Shown here: piece by piece, positions 29,401-42,737 of the stretch
Layout: the number at the start of each line of letters is the position of its first letter
How positions within the stretch are numbered: the first letter of the stretch is position 1
Source: Chaetoderma sp. LZ-2023a
Taxonomy: Eukaryota; Mollusca; Caudofoveata; Chaetodermatida; Chaetodermatidae
Direction: 5' to 3'
DNA length: 64,000 nucleotides
Assembly (NCBI GenBank): GCA_034401795.1
Contig: CM067360.1
Coordinates: forward strand, 118,809,704-118,873,703
Notes under the pieces: model-generated
The model's input: only the letters and a program-made list of their open reading frames with translations
Told to the model about the DNA's origin: nothing
Database searches by the model: none
Program-made: the position numbers and the translations under genes

Positions 29401-32308
29401 TTTCCATCCATCAAGTCATTTAATCTCGTATGGTATGAACGTCATCAGTAGTCGGCATAGTGATGCAAATCGAGTGTGACCACATCACTGACACGGATGC
29501 TTGGGGAGTTCAGAGAGGAATACAAAATATATTTTTGATGACTTACGATGCCACTAAGGAAACCTCTACCAAATACAGAAAACTGCTGTATTTCGTAGAA
29601 CAATGAACATGGAGATAACGGGCCATTCAAAGGTTGATTGCTGACATACATCATACATTACAACATCTTAGGAAGAACGTATTTAAGATGCACGTTCAGA
29701 GATGATATCCAGCGATTTATACAATAGTTAATTAACACATGATGTCCCTTGCATGCACATTTAGGGATTCCTTTCTGGGATTGCCTCACTACAATGAAAA
29801 TGGTGCCAGTATCAACTAATTACCTCTATCAAAGCGGAATTCTCAGAATCTGAATGACTGGATTACTACAGCAACAAGGCAAATAATACAAATGCTAAAA
29901 ATATGTGTTAAACTGCCTAAAATTTCGTATACATTCAAGCTCGAAGATATACACGCTTTACATTCGGGCGTGACTACCTGCTTGATAAAAAACAAACCAC
30001 TCACAATCAGGAATAATCAGTAATGTTTAGGAAAGCTGACTGATTCGCACATTAAACGCGTCTGTTTGAGTTGCCATATACGCAATAGAAAAGGCTCAAT
30101 GGCAAAGGAATAGTGATGGATAAGTATAGCTGCGCAATGTCATCTCATACGCCGTCTTGCAGCTCTTGCTATGAAAAGATGCGGAATATACGTATCACGA
30201 TTTTACACATGCGGATTCGCTCATTGACATTCTGACCATAACTGTTGTCCAACAATACAGCACATGCTACTGAACAGGTGTATAGTACCACATGGCTGCA
30301 TCATATTAGTGGTCAATGGGCGATGAGTTTGTACAATCGGGAAACAATAACGCGCTACTCTTCTAATTGACCACAAACAATGCCAATACTGCAGAAGAAT
30401 CACACAGCACTAATAGGGAAATTCAATACGTCAACTCACTCATTAGGTACTTCATTTCCAAGTAATGTTGCGCGCATCTGATCTAAAACTGAATAAACAG
30501 TACCCCCCCCCCCCCCCGCACCCCCCCCCCCCAAATAGCCCCAACCCACCCATTAAGAACGCGCTGCCGGTAGTCCTGAATTTGACAGCAACATCTTAGA
30601 CCAACATTATTAGCATGTTAGCAGTAGATAAGCGAGCACGGAGAGTAAAGAGAACACACACCAGCGTAAATAAGCATATGCGAGCAAAGTGATTAAATGC
30701 AGTCTAATTAACCATGATATATCTCACCACTAACGTGAACCTATGCTATGCTCATTATTCAACATGGCTATCTCTAGGTAACTTGCTAACGAAAGCCAGA
30801 ATGACCTTCAGGGATGCTGTCCCGTATGCACCGCAATGACTGAGCCCGTGTTACCAGTTCAGGCATCCGCTCACACCGTATACCATGGTATATTACAAAC
30901 AGGTGTGCAACTGTTTTTCCTAGAAGTATCTCCTAGACAAAGAGCTTTATAGCAATAGAATATATCGATTGTATACACGTGTTTTAGTAGTTATGTATGC
31001 GCTATGTATCTTTATACCTGTATCATAGATGTATGGACTTTTCAATGATTGATCAACTTAATATAGCTCTGTCTTTAATTGGCTATGTTACGTATTATGG
31101 TCATCTTGGACGAAAACCTGCATTCCACTATTAGCGATCTGAACCTGGATTACATTTGGCACGTGGGGGGGGGGGTCCGTCGCATGTGTTGTCCAGAAAG
31201 CCACACGCATTTTCATGACGAAGTCGGCCGGCACCGGTCTCTGCAGTGGTCTTGAGGCATGCACTTTTGCAGACCAAAAGAATAACTGAGCCAGCCATTC
31301 CAGTGGTAAGTTTACACAAAAAGAACATCTCCTGTCTGCAAATGGGCATTCATTAAGCAACATTTGCGATTCTTCTGACTAAATTTAGCCATTACGGGAT
31401 TAATCACAATAACCAAATAAAGAGCTACACTCGGCGTGCGGAAGCAAACTGGTGTATTTACCAATAACGACTTGCTGCAATTTTGTGGTTTCAAACTAAT
31501 CTTACGGCACTATCACAGATGACTCGAGCATGGAATCATTGACGCTGTAGCGCACGTTCCGTCAATATTGACCATTGCCGTCGCAGAATCGATGAACACT
31601 CGAAATGGTATATGCTTTATTCATCAGGGTAAATACTGCAATAACATAGGCATTTCTCCCAGAATGGCACAGGAAACCGTATTTGATGTATATGGAAGGA
31701 ATTCATAAGCATACGATTTCCTATATGGACTTGCGGTGATGTGCTGTGTTTGGAACAGCCGGTGCTATCTTATTTGAGGGCCAACATGGTATTGCCAACA
31801 CTTATTTGGAGGCTTTATATTAGGTGGACAGAGCAGTGCATGCCTTAAGGATATACTCACTCACCATCACCACCAGCCACACACGTTTAAAGATATTAAT
31901 TAATCCGTTAACCCTCAAATTTGTTCAAGGAAATTATAATTTACTCATAGAAAATGTGAATTCGCGGACAAAATGAAGACTATTGTTGAAAGATCATCAC
32001 TGGAATTACCGGCCGGCAATCAAGCCAGTTAGTCAAGTGATACTTATTCAAAAATAGTATCCTTTTGCTCTGCAAATGGGCACTTCTCAAGACGACAGCA
32101 GAAGCCGTTTGTGCTAAAGGCTTAACGACTTATCTGTGTTAAGTAGAAGACTATGAGAAAAGAAACACAATTGCGGAGTGTTATTATTATAAGATGGAAA
32201 GGAATGTTCGCATAAACCATGTTATAAAATAAATTTGGACCACTTTAGTCACTTTATATTCGAACGAAATTATACTATCTGCCACTCAAGTACCTGGTGT
32301 CGAAAAAC
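29401..32308. other. Non-genic sequence with weak MITE remnants
   Basis: Poly-C tracts lie at 30503-30517 and 30521-30532 and a poly-G tract near 31167. Segments around 31250-31400 and 31950-32120 resemble the TTGTGTCAAC MITE (gagccagccattccagtggtaa block) but are degraded. No coding sequence is supported. Confidence 0.5.
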
Positions 32309-32605
32309 ATGGCCAGATTATCATCCATCATATGACGTCAACATCAACTACGTGCAGTATCGGATAACGTCATACTCGAATACAGCATGACCTGCTCGAT
32401 GTAGTCCGCCTTAGCGCATACTTATAGTCCGACACGTTGTACGAATTGTATGTCTTTACTATTTATACACATTTTGTTGACTGTTTTGCCATAGGCCGCA
32501 ACAACACCCAGCCAAATTAGTTTCAAAAAATTCAACAGCTTACTTGTACACTTTTCTGGAAATTGATAATCATGTCTTTCGGGGATCGATCGATCCCAAC
32601 ATGGG
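32309..32605 (+). repeat. Composite interspersed repeat, copy 1
   Basis: Blocks in order: a TGACGTCA-like region, tgtatgtctttactattta, a ttgttgactgtttt arm, gcaacaacacccag, caaattagtttcaaaa, attcaacagctta, ctggaaattgata, and gatcgatcgatcccaac. The same order recurs at 34312, 35018, 38213 and 39102. Confidence 0.75.
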
Positions 32606-33506
32606 TGACGCGTGGGTGGACCCTAACTAGGGATGATGTCTTAATCATACGCTCCCTCGCGAACGTCAAGAAGACCGTCAGAAAAGTGTACGTATTATCT
32701 TATATGAATTTACTATTTAATAAACAATATCTTGAACATTTTGATATTTTGAAACCTATTGACGGAGGGCGGTTGCGATCATGTCAAATTAGTTTCAAAA
32801 TAGTAAACAGCTTACCAGTGTTGTTAGCTTGAGTTTGGAAGTTGGGATTCAAAGTATATGAATCGAATACAGCACACGTCAAAGTGGGTGGGGCTTATCT
32901 AGACACGGACGGACCATAGTCAGATATGGATACGTCTATTACTGATATAATCTTGGATAAGTTGGCAGTTAGCAGCCAAAACTGCACCTATTATTTCTGT
33001 AGACCCAGCCCAGGCAAGAGCAAACCTTCACAACGCGCTGACAGACGGGTTTAGGCAAAATATATACACACCGATACCCTCCGATTCCAGTAAAAGAACT
33101 CTGGTACGCTCGAAAATCATACATAAATGCATACATTGAGAACATTCTATTGCTTACACCCATGTTTTGCGGAGGTTGTATCCTAACTTAAATATTTTCC
33201 ATTTGCAGAATATATCAACACATTTGTGGTCATTTTCAGGATATATCACCACTTATGACGGTCATGACCTCAGCCGCTGATTGTTGTCCCATCATAAGCA
33301 AGCTGCGCATTAAAGCTAAAGCCCGGATTTTTTCCCTGGGATGTATGTATGTGTGGTGGGGGTGGGGGGGGGGGGGCGTGTGTGTGTGTGGTGGTGAGTG
33401 GGGAGGGGGCGTGGGCTGTGTGTGTGCTGTTGTATCGTGTAGTATTGCCATCGCGTGAGGAAACTAGCAGGGAATCACTTCCAGCATATCCTGATCTTAA
33501 CTCCTC
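32606..33506. other. Non-genic sequence with a G-rich TG tract
   Basis: Part of 32690-32830 repeats fragments of the CTGTTGAATATTTTGAAAC palindrome. A G-rich/GT-rich tract lies at about 33345-33425. No gene seen. Confidence 0.55.
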
Positions 33507-33915
33507 TTGTGTCAATTTAACTCTTTAATGGTCAATCCCGCCAAAAAATCGGACTATGTAGCGGTCTTGAGGGATGTCAATATTTTCATCCATGAGAATA
33601 TGATTACTGAAAATGTACCGCTGTAATGACTGGTTCGGTAACCGAGACAGTCACTACAGTGGTAAATCTTTAAAAAATAGTCTTCTTTCAGCCGACAATT
33701 AGACACTAGCTAAGAAAAAATATTGGTTTTTCATGGGCAAGTCTGCAAAAAACAGCACCTGTCGTGGTCTTGAGTACTGCCTATTTGCACGGCAGCAGAA
33801 AGTTATTTTTGTAAATTGTATTGTAAAATATATAATTTTCATGAAAGATCGTGATCATTAAAGGGTTAACCCGACACAAGTAGAATTCCGAGCGCTTTGA
33901 TGCGCTGTGGACATA
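33507..33915. mobile_element. MITE with TTGTGTCAAC ends, copy ii
   Basis: Ends are ttgtgtcaatttaac and a degraded tgtggacataa. The subterminal pair ttaactctttaatgg and cattaaagggttaa is inverted. The internal palindrome ctggttcggtaaccgagacag is present. Confidence 0.7.
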
Positions 33916-34311
33916 AGATGGGTACAACTATCAAATAACAGCATTTGGTCACGTGACATTACTGATGGTAAATAAGGATAATTTCGTGGCCATGTACGTA
34001 TCACAATCCCAGGTCAGGAACCGCACTGGAATACCACATAAGAGCCGACGAGTAGATATGCATTGCTCCATACAGTTTGCACACGATTCAAAGCAGATCA
34101 ATCGTGAATACATTTTTAAAATATTCAACATAATAATTTTAAAATCGTAAACGCTTTTGGTGAGCGACATTTCGGGTTCAGCGGGATTAATCTTCAAATG
34201 ATGTGCGTGTCTATTTCAGATAAATAAGCGAACATATTTCCAAAACAAAAACAGAAGTATGTTTGAAACCGATGTGCGGTATGTTCTGGTGGACATCTTT
34301 AAGATAATAGT

Positions 34312-34606
34312 GCTTTCCAATGTATCATATGCCGCCATAATCAACTACCCGACGCATAGGATGGGGCATAATCAATGACATCACGAACGACGCGGATACG
34401 TTCGTTACGAACACATAATTCACGACGGACTAATCGGTGTTGTTGGAATTGTATGTCTTTATTATTTAATACAGATGCTGTTGAATATTTTGAAAATAAT
34501 TTGCGCGCCAGTCAAATTAGTTTCAAAAGATTCAACAGCTTACCAGTATAGCTTTCTGGAAATGGATAGGCGGGGAATTTACGGATCGATCGATCTCAAC
34601 GCGGGA
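34312..34606 (+). repeat. Composite interspersed repeat, copy 2
   Basis: Same block order as copy 1. The palindrome reads ctgttgaatattttgaaaat with its complement caaattagtttcaaaaga, then ggatcgatcgatctcaac. Confidence 0.75.
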
Positions 34607-35017
34607 AATGTGTGCGTGGAGCATAGGTAGAGATGGACGGGGCATAACTAAAACTGGATTTCTCCATCTCCCCTTTCCAATTCAATTATGTTCAAATTAT
34701 TCAACACCATGTTTTATTCTGTTTTTGGAATCATGTTATATTATTTCAGATTTGTTCTGTTTGTTGACATTATCGTAGCGACCGGGATGGTTCCGAGAAG
34801 AGCACGTCGGTTATATGATACGCTAATAATAAATGTCAGGAATTCGGTGATGAAGCAGTTACATATTTTCTGGGAGAGCGCTGCCTAATAAGCAATCTCT
34901 AGGCATGCAATTGTCACTACCCCGACTGCAATGAATCACCAAGTTGTTTCGAAAGATCAAATAGAAGTTACAGATTAGATATAATATTGTATGAGCTGTT
35001 GTGGATAGAGAGCAATG

Positions 35018-35400
35018 GACCTTTCCAGTGTATCCGTCTATCGCATGACAACCTAATCAACTAGGTGGCGTGTAGGCTGACGTCACACTCAATTGCGGCA
35101 TGACTGGCGTAGATGAGTTCGCCGCGAACGCTTAATTGATGACGGACTAAGCATTGTTGAACGAATTGTATGTCTTTACTATTTGATAAACATGCTGTTG
35201 ACTATTTTAAAACTAAGTTGACTGGCCACAGCTGCTGCCATATGCATATCTCACCATATAGTCCTATGCATCACTATACATGTCATATGCAGCAACAACA
35301 CCCAGTCAAATTGGTTTCGATATAGCTAAAAACTTACCTGGATAGTTGTTCTGGAAATTGATAGTCAGGCAGCTTACCCACCGATCGGTCCCAACACGGC
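35018..35400 (+). repeat. Composite interspersed repeat, copy 3
   Basis: Same blocks, with an extra ~70-bp insertion (catatgcatatctcacc and following) between the palindrome arms. Confidence 0.75.
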
Positions 35401-35489
35401 GAAGTATTCGTGGAATTTAGCTGGATATGGGCGGTGCATAACTAAAATTGGCCTGCTTTCAGTGGCGTGTCGAAGGAGCAAATGTACTG

Positions 35490-35830
35490 TTTGACATATT
35501 GAAGTGTGTATAATAGAATGGTGTGGTTCTTTTTCGATACGGCTTACTACAGGATGCTGCACAGAGTGCTTGTCAGTTTATTTTAGAAGATATTTGCGAT
35601 TACAGAAATGCCGTCAATCAAATACAATCTCATGCATCTAAGTGTCAAAGCTTGGATTGGCTAGGGTTTACCTACAAATAAAGTCAAATTACTTGTTAGA
35701 GTTACATTAGCAGTGCACATTATATAACGGATGGCGATATATGTCAGGAGAATGTATCGAATATCTCAGCGTCCAACTAACTCTCCGCGATTCACCTTTT
35801 CAACTGCTTGTCAAACTAATGTCTAAGCTA
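35490..35830 (+). repeat. Interspersed repeat family R2, copy 1
   Basis: Contains gattacagaaatgccgtcaa, aatctcatgcatctaagtg and tgtcaaagc blocks, shared with 39530-39760 and 51700-52030, and more weakly with 59060-59220. The element type is unknown. Confidence 0.65.
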
Positions 35831-35904
35831 TCTTTTTGACCGGAGTTCTCCGCGTATTGGGCTGGTCAACACCGGGCGTTTATTAGCTGGTAGATTACCC
35901 ACTC

Positions 35905-36245
35905 TTGTGTCAACAGCGCCTCAATGCACCGAAAATACTGCTTAATATATCAATTAAACATGTTGATGGTCAATATTTTTTCAAGACATTTAGTTTTAGA
36001 AGATTAATTTTTTCAAATTTGCCATTGAATGATTTTTTTCGCTGGCTTGACCATAACAGGGGTAATGGTAAAGAAAATATATCTACAGGCCAAGAGAAGA
36101 GTATTTTTGAAAATTTACCACTAGAATTACTGGCTCGGTTACCGAGCCAGCCATTCTAGTGGTAAATATTTAAAAAAAAATACTCTTCTCTAGGCCTTTC
36201 AAATAGCCACTGCGGAGTTGTTTTGGTCAATGTAACCATTACAAT
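35905..36245. mobile_element. MITE with TTGTGTCAAC ends, copy iii, with near-perfect palindrome
   Basis: Starts ttgtgtcaacagcgcctc. The palindrome 36088-36196 is centred at 36140/36141 with about 54-bp arms (ggccaagagaagagta against tactcttctctaggcc; ctggctcggtt against accgagccag). The right end is unclear. Confidence 0.7.
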
Positions 36246-36835
36246 CATAATATAATGAAACACACTATTACAATATACATCAGTCTACCTGTATCTTGGA
36301 ATTCAGTTTCTGGGTGTTCAACGAGCAAAGGCGTTACAAGAAGAAATTGCTTTTGTAGCCATATGTGCGTTAAACATAGTGGCACACGCCTAATGATCAC
36401 ATGTACGGTTTATGCATCAATAACAAATACGCATAGTACGAGCGCGCCAATAACTGTCTAGTTATCTGTAATGATACAAAGGAAACGCATCTTAGCAGCT
36501 GAAGAAACAGCGTGTCTCTAACATCATCACCTCCTACAGTAACACAACAATCATGAAGTATCATGCGGGCAATGCAAACACACTTTTGGGAGTAACTAAT
36601 TAAATACACTTGACAACCGTAGGGTTGCTCTATTGCCCGGCTTGATGTCATTATGAATTAGCATCATGCCAGCGATGTGCACACATCGGACGTTTGAGAT
36701 ATTACAAGTAAGCAAAAGGTGGTGAATGTAGCACTGACACCCTCATACCCAGACGTAATGTACAATTTGAATATGAAAATCCAAATATAAGGGTATAATT
36801 TGCAAGCGTATATATTTAGTTATTTGTCTTCGCGT
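36246..36835. other. Non-genic sequence
   Basis: Weakly related to 40140-40620 and 53880-54360 (a 'gcgatgtgcacacatcggacg' type block occurs in each), so probably another old interspersed repeat. No gene. Confidence 0.5.
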
Positions 36836-37055
36836 CCACCCATCTGTCTGTTAATCTGTCCATCCATCCGCATATCCATACATCCGTATGCCTATACATC
36901 TGCCCGGCCACCTGCCCGGCCGTCACACCTGCCCATCTGGCGGCCTGCCTGCCTGTATGCCCACCAGGTTGCCCACCTGCGCCCCACCACGAGACGCCCC
37001 CCCCCCCTCCAGCCCATCAGCCCGTCCAGTCACCCAACCACCGAGAGGGATATTC
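36836..37055. repeat. C-rich degenerate CCAT/CCGC repeat
   Basis: Degenerate tetranucleotide units with a poly-C tract near 37002. Confidence 0.75.
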
Positions 37056-37744
37056 TATCTTAACTTAACTGTTGCAGATTAGCAGAATACATCAACTCGA
37101 TTGAGGTAATTTTCAGAATACCTCAACATGTATTACGTCATCACTTGCGTTATTGACTGCCATTCCGACATTATTAATGGCTTGTACCGCGTAGTATTGC
37201 CCACGCGTGAGAGAAATGCCAGATCATCGATATCAAATAGCAGCACATGATCATGTGAAATTGGTGTGATAAGCATAGAGTCCTGATAATGCAAGCGTCA
37301 TAATTCCAGGAAGGAACTGACGAGGAGATACGTGTTTCCATACAGTTTACACACGATTCAAAACAGATCAATCCTGAGTATATAGTCAACAAATTCAACG
37401 ACATAATTTAAAAATTATACACGCTTTTTGGTGAAGGAAGGATCTTTTGGGTTGAGCGGTGTTAATCTTGAAATTATGTTTGCATATATTATAGCTCATG
37501 GATAAGTTAACATGTCCTCCACCCCCACCTCACCACCCCATCCCCACCCACCCACCCCACAAAAAACCCACCAACATAAGCATAATAGTGCACGTTTGAA
37601 CACGATGCAAGGTGTGTTCTGCCGCACATATTGCACACAACTGGGTTGGCAGCAAGATCTTCTTTTCCAATTCAGTTTTTTTTTTCAAAATATTAATCAA
37701 CAGTACATCCTATTCCTGTTTTGGAATCATGTTATATTAACCCC
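37056..37744. other. Non-genic sequence with a CCCCA-rich tract
   Basis: The tract 37518-37563 is C-rich. Segments resemble 33900-34300 (acacgattcaaagcagatcaat block), indicating another interspersed repeat. Confidence 0.5.
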
Positions 37745-38085
37745 TTGTGTGTCAACTTAACCCTTCTAGCGTCAAATATGCTAGTTCAAACAAACTAAAC
37801 TCAGCTATGTAGTGGTGTTGAGGCATGTCTATAACCGAGCCAGTCATTCCAGTGGTGAATCTTTAAAAAAAATGTACTCTTCTCTTGGCCTTTAATGGAC
37901 AGTGGCTAAGCAAAACTTAACTTATCTTTAACGTTACCCTTTTGATGGTCAAGCCGGTCAAAATTCAAATGGTAAATTTATAAAAACAGTCTTCTAAAAT
38001 TAAAATTATTTGAGAAATGTTGACCATTAACAAGATTAATTGATATAAATTGTATTTTGAGCGCTTTGCGGCGTTGTTGACACAC
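37745..38085. mobile_element. MITE with TTGTGTCAAC ends, copy iv
   Basis: Begins ttgtgtgtcaacttaaccc and ends tgttgacacac. It contains the ccgagccagtcattccagtg block. Confidence 0.7.
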
Positions 38086-38212
38086 TGGGTTTAATTCTGA
38101 GCTGCACTGTTTGCCGCAGCAAAGGTGATCATTCCGAGCAGAACAAGATATGCTACTGATGGATGACTGTCATTTGGCGATGAAGTACGTATATATTCCT
38201 GGGAAATAACAA

Positions 38213-38545
38213 CCCTTTCCACTTTATCCTTCACTCATACGACGGCATAATTAACTACTTGACGTGTAGTATGACATAGTAATCAATGACGTCATTATGA
38301 CGGTATGCATGACGTAGAGAAGTACGTCACGAACGCATCATTGAAGCTGGACTATGTGTTGTTGTACGAATTGCACGTCTTTACTAGTTAATACTTATTC
38401 TGTTGAATATTTTTAAACTAATTTCTGCCATAGGCAGAAACAGCACATTACTCAAATTAGTTACATAATATTTAACAGCTTCTCTGCATAGTTTTCTGGA
38501 ATGTGATAGTCGGGTAGGTGAGGGATCGATCGATCCCAACACACG
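38213..38545 (+). repeat. Composite interspersed repeat, copy 4
   Basis: TGACGTCA-like blocks, gcacgtctttactagttaat, a ctgttgaatatttttaaact arm, and gggatcgatcgatcccaac. Confidence 0.75.
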
Positions 38546-38879
38546 CGAGGTGTGGGTGGAGCTCAGCTATAGGTGGGCTGGGCTTAGCAAATAAATTGAA
38601 CGGTCCACTGCCTATTAAGATATCCCTAGGGATGCAGTCCCCACTATACATCCACCCCACCCTCAAGAAATGAATCCGTAAGTTGTTTTTAAAGATCAAA
38701 TAGAAGTTAAAGACTAGATAGAATATTGTATGAATAGTTGCCGATACAGATCAATGATCGAATCCAGTATTTGTTATGCCCCGCCATTTTCTAGCGAAGT
38801 GTTGAGCATGCTGTGTCCGTGCTACGCTCGATCGAACCACGGACTCTTTGACTCTCGATTTCTACACCAAATATACATG

Positions 38880-38980
38880 TAAACTGTTGAATATTTGAAA
38901 CTAATACGACTGGGTGGTGGTCCTGCCAGTGGCAGCAACAGCGCTCAATCAAATTAGTTTCAAAATAGTCAACGGAATGT
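38880..38980. mobile_element. Palindromic MITE core, best isolated copy
   Basis: Arms ctgttgaatatttgaaacta and tagtttcaaaatagtcaac flank a GC-richer centre with gtggtcctgccagtggcagc. Arms of this type occur inside the composite repeats and at 47500 and 63155. Confidence 0.65.
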
Positions 38981-39101
38981 GTATTAAATATTAAAGACAT
39001 GCACTGCGTACTTGGCAGAGTTCTAAGCATTTGTGTTGGACTTAGACATGCCATTCATGATCTATTTTTTTGTGACATCAGCCTACATGCGACGTAATTC
39101 A

Positions 39102-39380
39102 CCGTTCCAGAGTGTCCACAGATGAGCTAAGGTCATATGACGTCATAATCACCTAAGTGGCCTGTAGGGTGACGTCATAAATGAGTCTATTTGCCCCATC
39201 TTTAACTCTTAATAGTCCGACACCTTGAATTGCATGTCTTTATTATTTAATAAACATTCTATCGGCAACAACATCACCCAGTCAAATTGGTTTCAAAATA
39301 TTCAACAGCTTACGTGTATGTTTTTTTCTGGAAATTGATAGTCAGTGAGTTCAGCGATCGATTGATCCCAACAGGAGCGA
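39102..39380 (+). repeat. Composite interspersed repeat, copy 5
   Basis: The 5' arm of the palindrome is lost; cggcaacaacatcacccag, caaattggtttcaaaatatt and gcgatcgattgatcccaac are kept. Confidence 0.75.
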
Positions 39381-39529
39381 GATATGGGTGGAGCTTAGAT
39401 AGAGGTTGGCGGAGCATATCTAAAACTGTAAAAATCCATTGCTTATGGCGTCATATAATTGACTGGCAGACTGGAGTCCTCCATCAGTGGCTATTTAAAG
39501 GCGCACATGTCCTCTCTGGCATATTGCAG

Positions 39530-39760
39530 CGTGTCTAATAGAAAGGCAGGGCTCTTCTTCGATGCGGGTTACCACATTATGTATCAAAGTTTGCGTGCCA
39601 GTTTATTTCATAATATGTATGCCATTACAGAAATGGCGTCAATCAAGTACAATCTCATGCATCTAAGTTCCAAGGTGAGAATTGGCTAAGGCTTAGCTAC
39701 AACTAGGATCCAATTCCTTGTCAGAGTACCATTATCAGTACAAATGATAAAACACGTGCT
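39530..39760 (+). repeat. Interspersed repeat family R2, copy 2
   Basis: ccattacagaaatggcgtc, caatctcatgcatctaag and ccttgtcagag blocks match 35490-35830 and 51700-52030. Confidence 0.65.
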
Positions 39761-39902
39761 CATCTATAATTCTGTAATATATACATTGAAATTGAGTTTC
39801 TGGGAATTCAGTGGGCAAAGGCGTTGCAATACGAGATTGTATTTGTAGCGATATTTAAAGGTGCATATTTACATCCTAATTTTTGAAAATAAAAGTGTCA
39901 AC

Positions 39903-40111
39903 ATTGTATACTTTTAGAGGTTTAAATTACAGGTCTAGATGTGAAACGAAACAAATATTAACACATGAAGGTATCATTACGTATAAATTACTATACTTGT
40001 TTTTAAGTAATGAAATTGAATGAGAGGCACGTGCCCCTAATTCAACTTCGTGATTAAAATATTATATCATTACACTGAGGTACACAAATTAAGACTCTAA
40101 AAGTATACAAT
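39903..40111. mobile_element. Foldback MITE, copy 2 (diverged)
   Basis: Perfect 17-bp terminal inverted repeats: attgtatacttttagag at 39903-39919 and its complement at 40095-40111. The centre gagaggcacgtgcccc and the arm attacgtataaattactata match the copy at 26983-27265. Confidence 0.8.
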
Positions 40112-40632
40112 ATAAACCAATTTATGTTCACACATGCTGGTGTGAATGTGCATGTTTAATTTCTACGGATTAACGCACGCATACAGATCATGCGATATGC
40201 ATATGCATCAATAGCAACCAATATCGGGTCAATAGCTGTCCAATGATCTGCACAGCTGAGCACAAAGGAACCATATCTTCCTAGCTGACGAAACAGCGGT
40301 GTCTCTGACATCATCAAATATCAGCTCATGAAGTAACGCAAAAAATCTGAATTATCATATCGGTAATACAAACACACATTTGGGAACACATACTTAAAGA
40401 CACATAGCCAGCGCCGGATTTTTCTGTCGATCGGCTCAATGCCATTACCAATTAGCTACATGACAGAGATATGTCCACATCGGACGTGTTGGGATATTAC
40501 GAAGTAGCACGATGGTCAATTTAGCGACGCGGACATAGCACCCTCATGCCAAGATGCAATGCACACTTGACTATATAAAAAACAATATAAAGGTATAATT
40601 TGTAAGCATATATAGTTAGTTATTTGATTTAA
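40112..40632. other. Non-genic sequence
   Basis: Shares an old repeat with 36360-36790 and 53890-54360. No gene seen. Confidence 0.5.
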
Positions 40633-41172
40633 TATCCATCCATCCATCCGACCATAAATCCATCCATCCACCATTCATCCGCCCACCCAGCCACGCGACG
40701 CCCGCCCACCCGCCCACCAATCTATCCATCTGTCTATCCATTCCTTCACCCATCCAACTAAACACCCACCACACAATCCACCCACCAGCTTACCCAAACA
40801 CTCACCCACTCACCCACCCATCCACCCACCAGCCTACGTAAACACTCACCCACCCATCCACCCACCAGCCTACGCAAACACTCACCCACTCACCCACCCA
40901 TCCATCCACCCAACGATACACACACCTACCCACCCCACCCATTCAGCCGGTGGGTCAGTGGGTCGATTGGTTCGAAGATTGGTCAGTCGGTTGGTTTTTC
41001 ATTATGTCAGTCGTTTGTTCGGTCATGCATTCGCTCCGTCCGGCAGTTAGTCCACGAGTCGGTTGTTTTCTCAGTCAGTCGATCGTTCTATCGGTCAGTT
41101 AGTTGACTGGTCGATCGGTCGGTCTGTCGGTATGTCGGTCAGTCTGTCGATCGGTCGATCGGTCGGTAGGGT
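40633..41172. repeat. CCAT/CCAC repeats followed by GGTC/TCAG repeats
   Basis: About 310 bp of CCAT/CACC units, including three similar accagcctacgcaaacactc units (40785-40890), then a switch to TCGG/TCAG-type units. Part of this second block resembles 61090-61250. Confidence 0.85.
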
Positions 41173-41790
41173 AGAACATTGTCCAAATATTAGCGGTGTA
41201 CTCATTTAATGGTGCAAACCCATATATAAAAAGGCTCTGCACGGTCAGTAAATTCATTATTCGGCTATTATCTCGGTCAAACAATTGGTCACCCATTCAG
41301 TCAACCATGTATCTAACTATGTAGATGTGACAGAGTAAAATTGATACAAATTTCAGTCATCATATTTTGGAAATATTATATATGCCACTTAACCTGATGC
41401 TAGACCCTGCTAGTACACTCATGCATACAATCTGGTACCACAGGATAAATTGTAATGTTATAACGTGTCCATCATTTTGTTTATTTTTCTTATTTTTATT
41501 TGGTTACTTGTTAATTTTTACCTCTATGAAAAATATGAAGATTCATTGCTTACAATAATATCTGCATTACCTATGCATTACGCGGTGCTGTGTTTTGGGC
41601 CCAGCATTGAGGACATTGAGGTAATCATGCCACTCAGTATGTCATGGATTAGAAGAACGTAGCTAGAATAACAATATCCCAATTTCAATGGAAGAACTCT
41701 GTGCCACCATGGTGCCACTTATTACTTACAACACTTACCTCTCTATGACATTGAGATAAGCATGCCCATCAGCATATCATGTAGTAAGCT

Positions 41791-42705
41791 GTGTTTCCAC
41801 GATACACTTAATCGAATCCGACGTCGGATTCAACTAAAAAATCGGCCAGACATACGACCAAATCTGCGTATGTCAGACGAATCGTACATGCAGGACTGGT
41901 TTTATTTTTTCGATCAGTCGTGCGATCTGTCGGATTCGACAACCAATCAGCGTTCTGATATAGGCGTCGTCATCAAAGTGTTAAAGAGGTACTACGGTGA
42001 ACATATAGAGACGATATAATGTATTGCACATACACTATCAGGTGGGAGGAAGTGTAAGTTTGCAATATAGGGACAAGATCCATTGGGATAAATTCACAAT
42101 AACGCGATACAGATACATATATGAGTAGATGCATATTGCCTTTTCTCTACATACAACTCACGCCTTTAAATCCTCGCCAGCCCATTCCACCACCACATAT
42201 CGTACCACTATATATTTACACAATGTATATGTGATAGTGAGATGGGTGGGCGAAAGCTCAAAGGCCCGTGCTTAAAAATGACCATACACATGAATTTATC
42301 TCCGTGGGTGAATATTATAGTAGCAGAGATACAGTACAGTTCAGAAACAATCCAACATGCCTCCAAACCTAAATGAACTGCTGAACATTTTGGACCGGAT
42401 CCTATCAGAGGAGACTGCTGACGACTCTGACAACGCAGCGTATCTGGAAGATACCAGGAAATAGCTGCCTGATACCGAATGCATCGGCCCGGTATCGCCC
42501 CGACATCGGGCCAGTAAGCTGCCTTATCTGTGTGAATCAATAATGGCCTCCAATCAAATCAAGTCCAAAATACCCAACAGAACATTTCGTACCTCATGTT
42601 CAAACGTGTACTAACTAACATGCTTCTAATTTTGCTTTGGATAATACATACAACACACACGGCCGCACGTACGCACGTACGCACGTACGCACGCACGCGC
42701 ACACA

Positions 42706-42737
<32 letters not shown>

